DNA from: Asticcacaulis sp. YBE204
Lineage (GTDB): Bacteria > Pseudomonadota > Alphaproteobacteria > Caulobacterales > Caulobacteraceae
Assembly (NCBI RefSeq): GCF_000495855.1
Contig: NZ_AWGF01000019.1
Span: 21,479-85,478, forward strand
Direction of reading: 5' to 3'
DNA: 64,000 bases
A program made the position numbers and the translations under genes. The notes under the pieces are model-generated. The model was not told where the DNA came from, did not search any database, and was given only the letters and a program-made list of their open reading frames with translations. Shown in pieces: positions 63,983-64,000 of this stretch; positions within the stretch are counted from its first letter, which is position 1, and every line of letters starts with the position of its first letter.

Positions 63983-64000
63983 CCTTGACTAACCTCAAAC

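Overview
The window looks like chromosomal DNA of an alphaproteobacterium, most likely of the order Caulobacterales (an Asticcacaulis-like genome is my guess, not proven). The grounds are: GC-rich sequence; a long S10-spc-alpha ribosomal supercluster with adk directly after secY and no rpsD; a Coq7-type ubiquinone hydroxylase; a perfect CtrA-type TTAA-N7-TTAA box before a chemoreceptor-like gene; and dispersed GC-rich palindromes of the kind common in alphaproteobacteria. I see no prophage, insertion sequence, CRISPR array or plasmid backbone.

Layout. 105-1203: a DUF4142 lipoprotein and a small low-affinity iron permease homologue. 1266-6240: a leftward propionate (2-methylcitrate cycle) operon of thiolase, prpB, prpC and prpD. 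6421-9806: a polytopic membrane protein, a TrmH-type rRNA/tRNA methyltransferase and an MscS channel. 9946-12789: gamma-glutamylputrescine synthetase and oxidase homologues. 13107-15327: two tandem soluble chemoreceptor-like proteins. 15383-19825: a DadA-like oxidoreductase, a site-2 protease and three secreted proteins of unknown role. 19827-34637: a large polyamine uptake and catabolism cluster (transporter PotFGHI, PuuD, a second PuuA-like enzyme, three class III aminotransferases, two aldehyde dehydrogenases and a GntR/FCD regulator).

The polyamine genes make a coherent route from imported putrescine by gamma-glutamylation, oxidation, dehydrogenation and hydrolysis to GABA, then by transamination and succinate-semialdehyde dehydrogenase to succinate. 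Five copies of a TGTGATCAC(A/G) palindrome lie in the intergenic regions of this set, including the distant 9946 gene, and the GntR regulator at 32504-33187 is the obvious candidate to bind them.

34627-46187: mixed housekeeping and envelope genes. These are small membrane proteins, tRNA-Leu(CAA), a pair of paralogous single-pass membrane proteins, a MarR regulator, a YqaA-type membrane protein, dsbB, coq7, a DUF1003 gene that looks frameshifted, a lipoprotein-type HtrA protease, two tandem TetA-like MFS pumps, a lipoprotein phosphodiesterase and a 51-residue unknown protein. 46392-61138: the ribosomal supercluster, read leftward from rpsJ to rplQ, with several terminator-like or structured hairpins inside it. 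61606-63820: a FemAB/CelD-like acyltransferase and an orphan protein with a transglutaminase-like Cys-His-Asp arrangement.

The non-coding sequence holds at least three dispersed repeat families: a 44-bp palindrome (three copies), long GC-rich REP-like blocks (six copies), and one 137-bp element bounded by a perfect 26-bp inverted repeat. All functional names are by recognition of motifs and family resemblance; no database search was possible.
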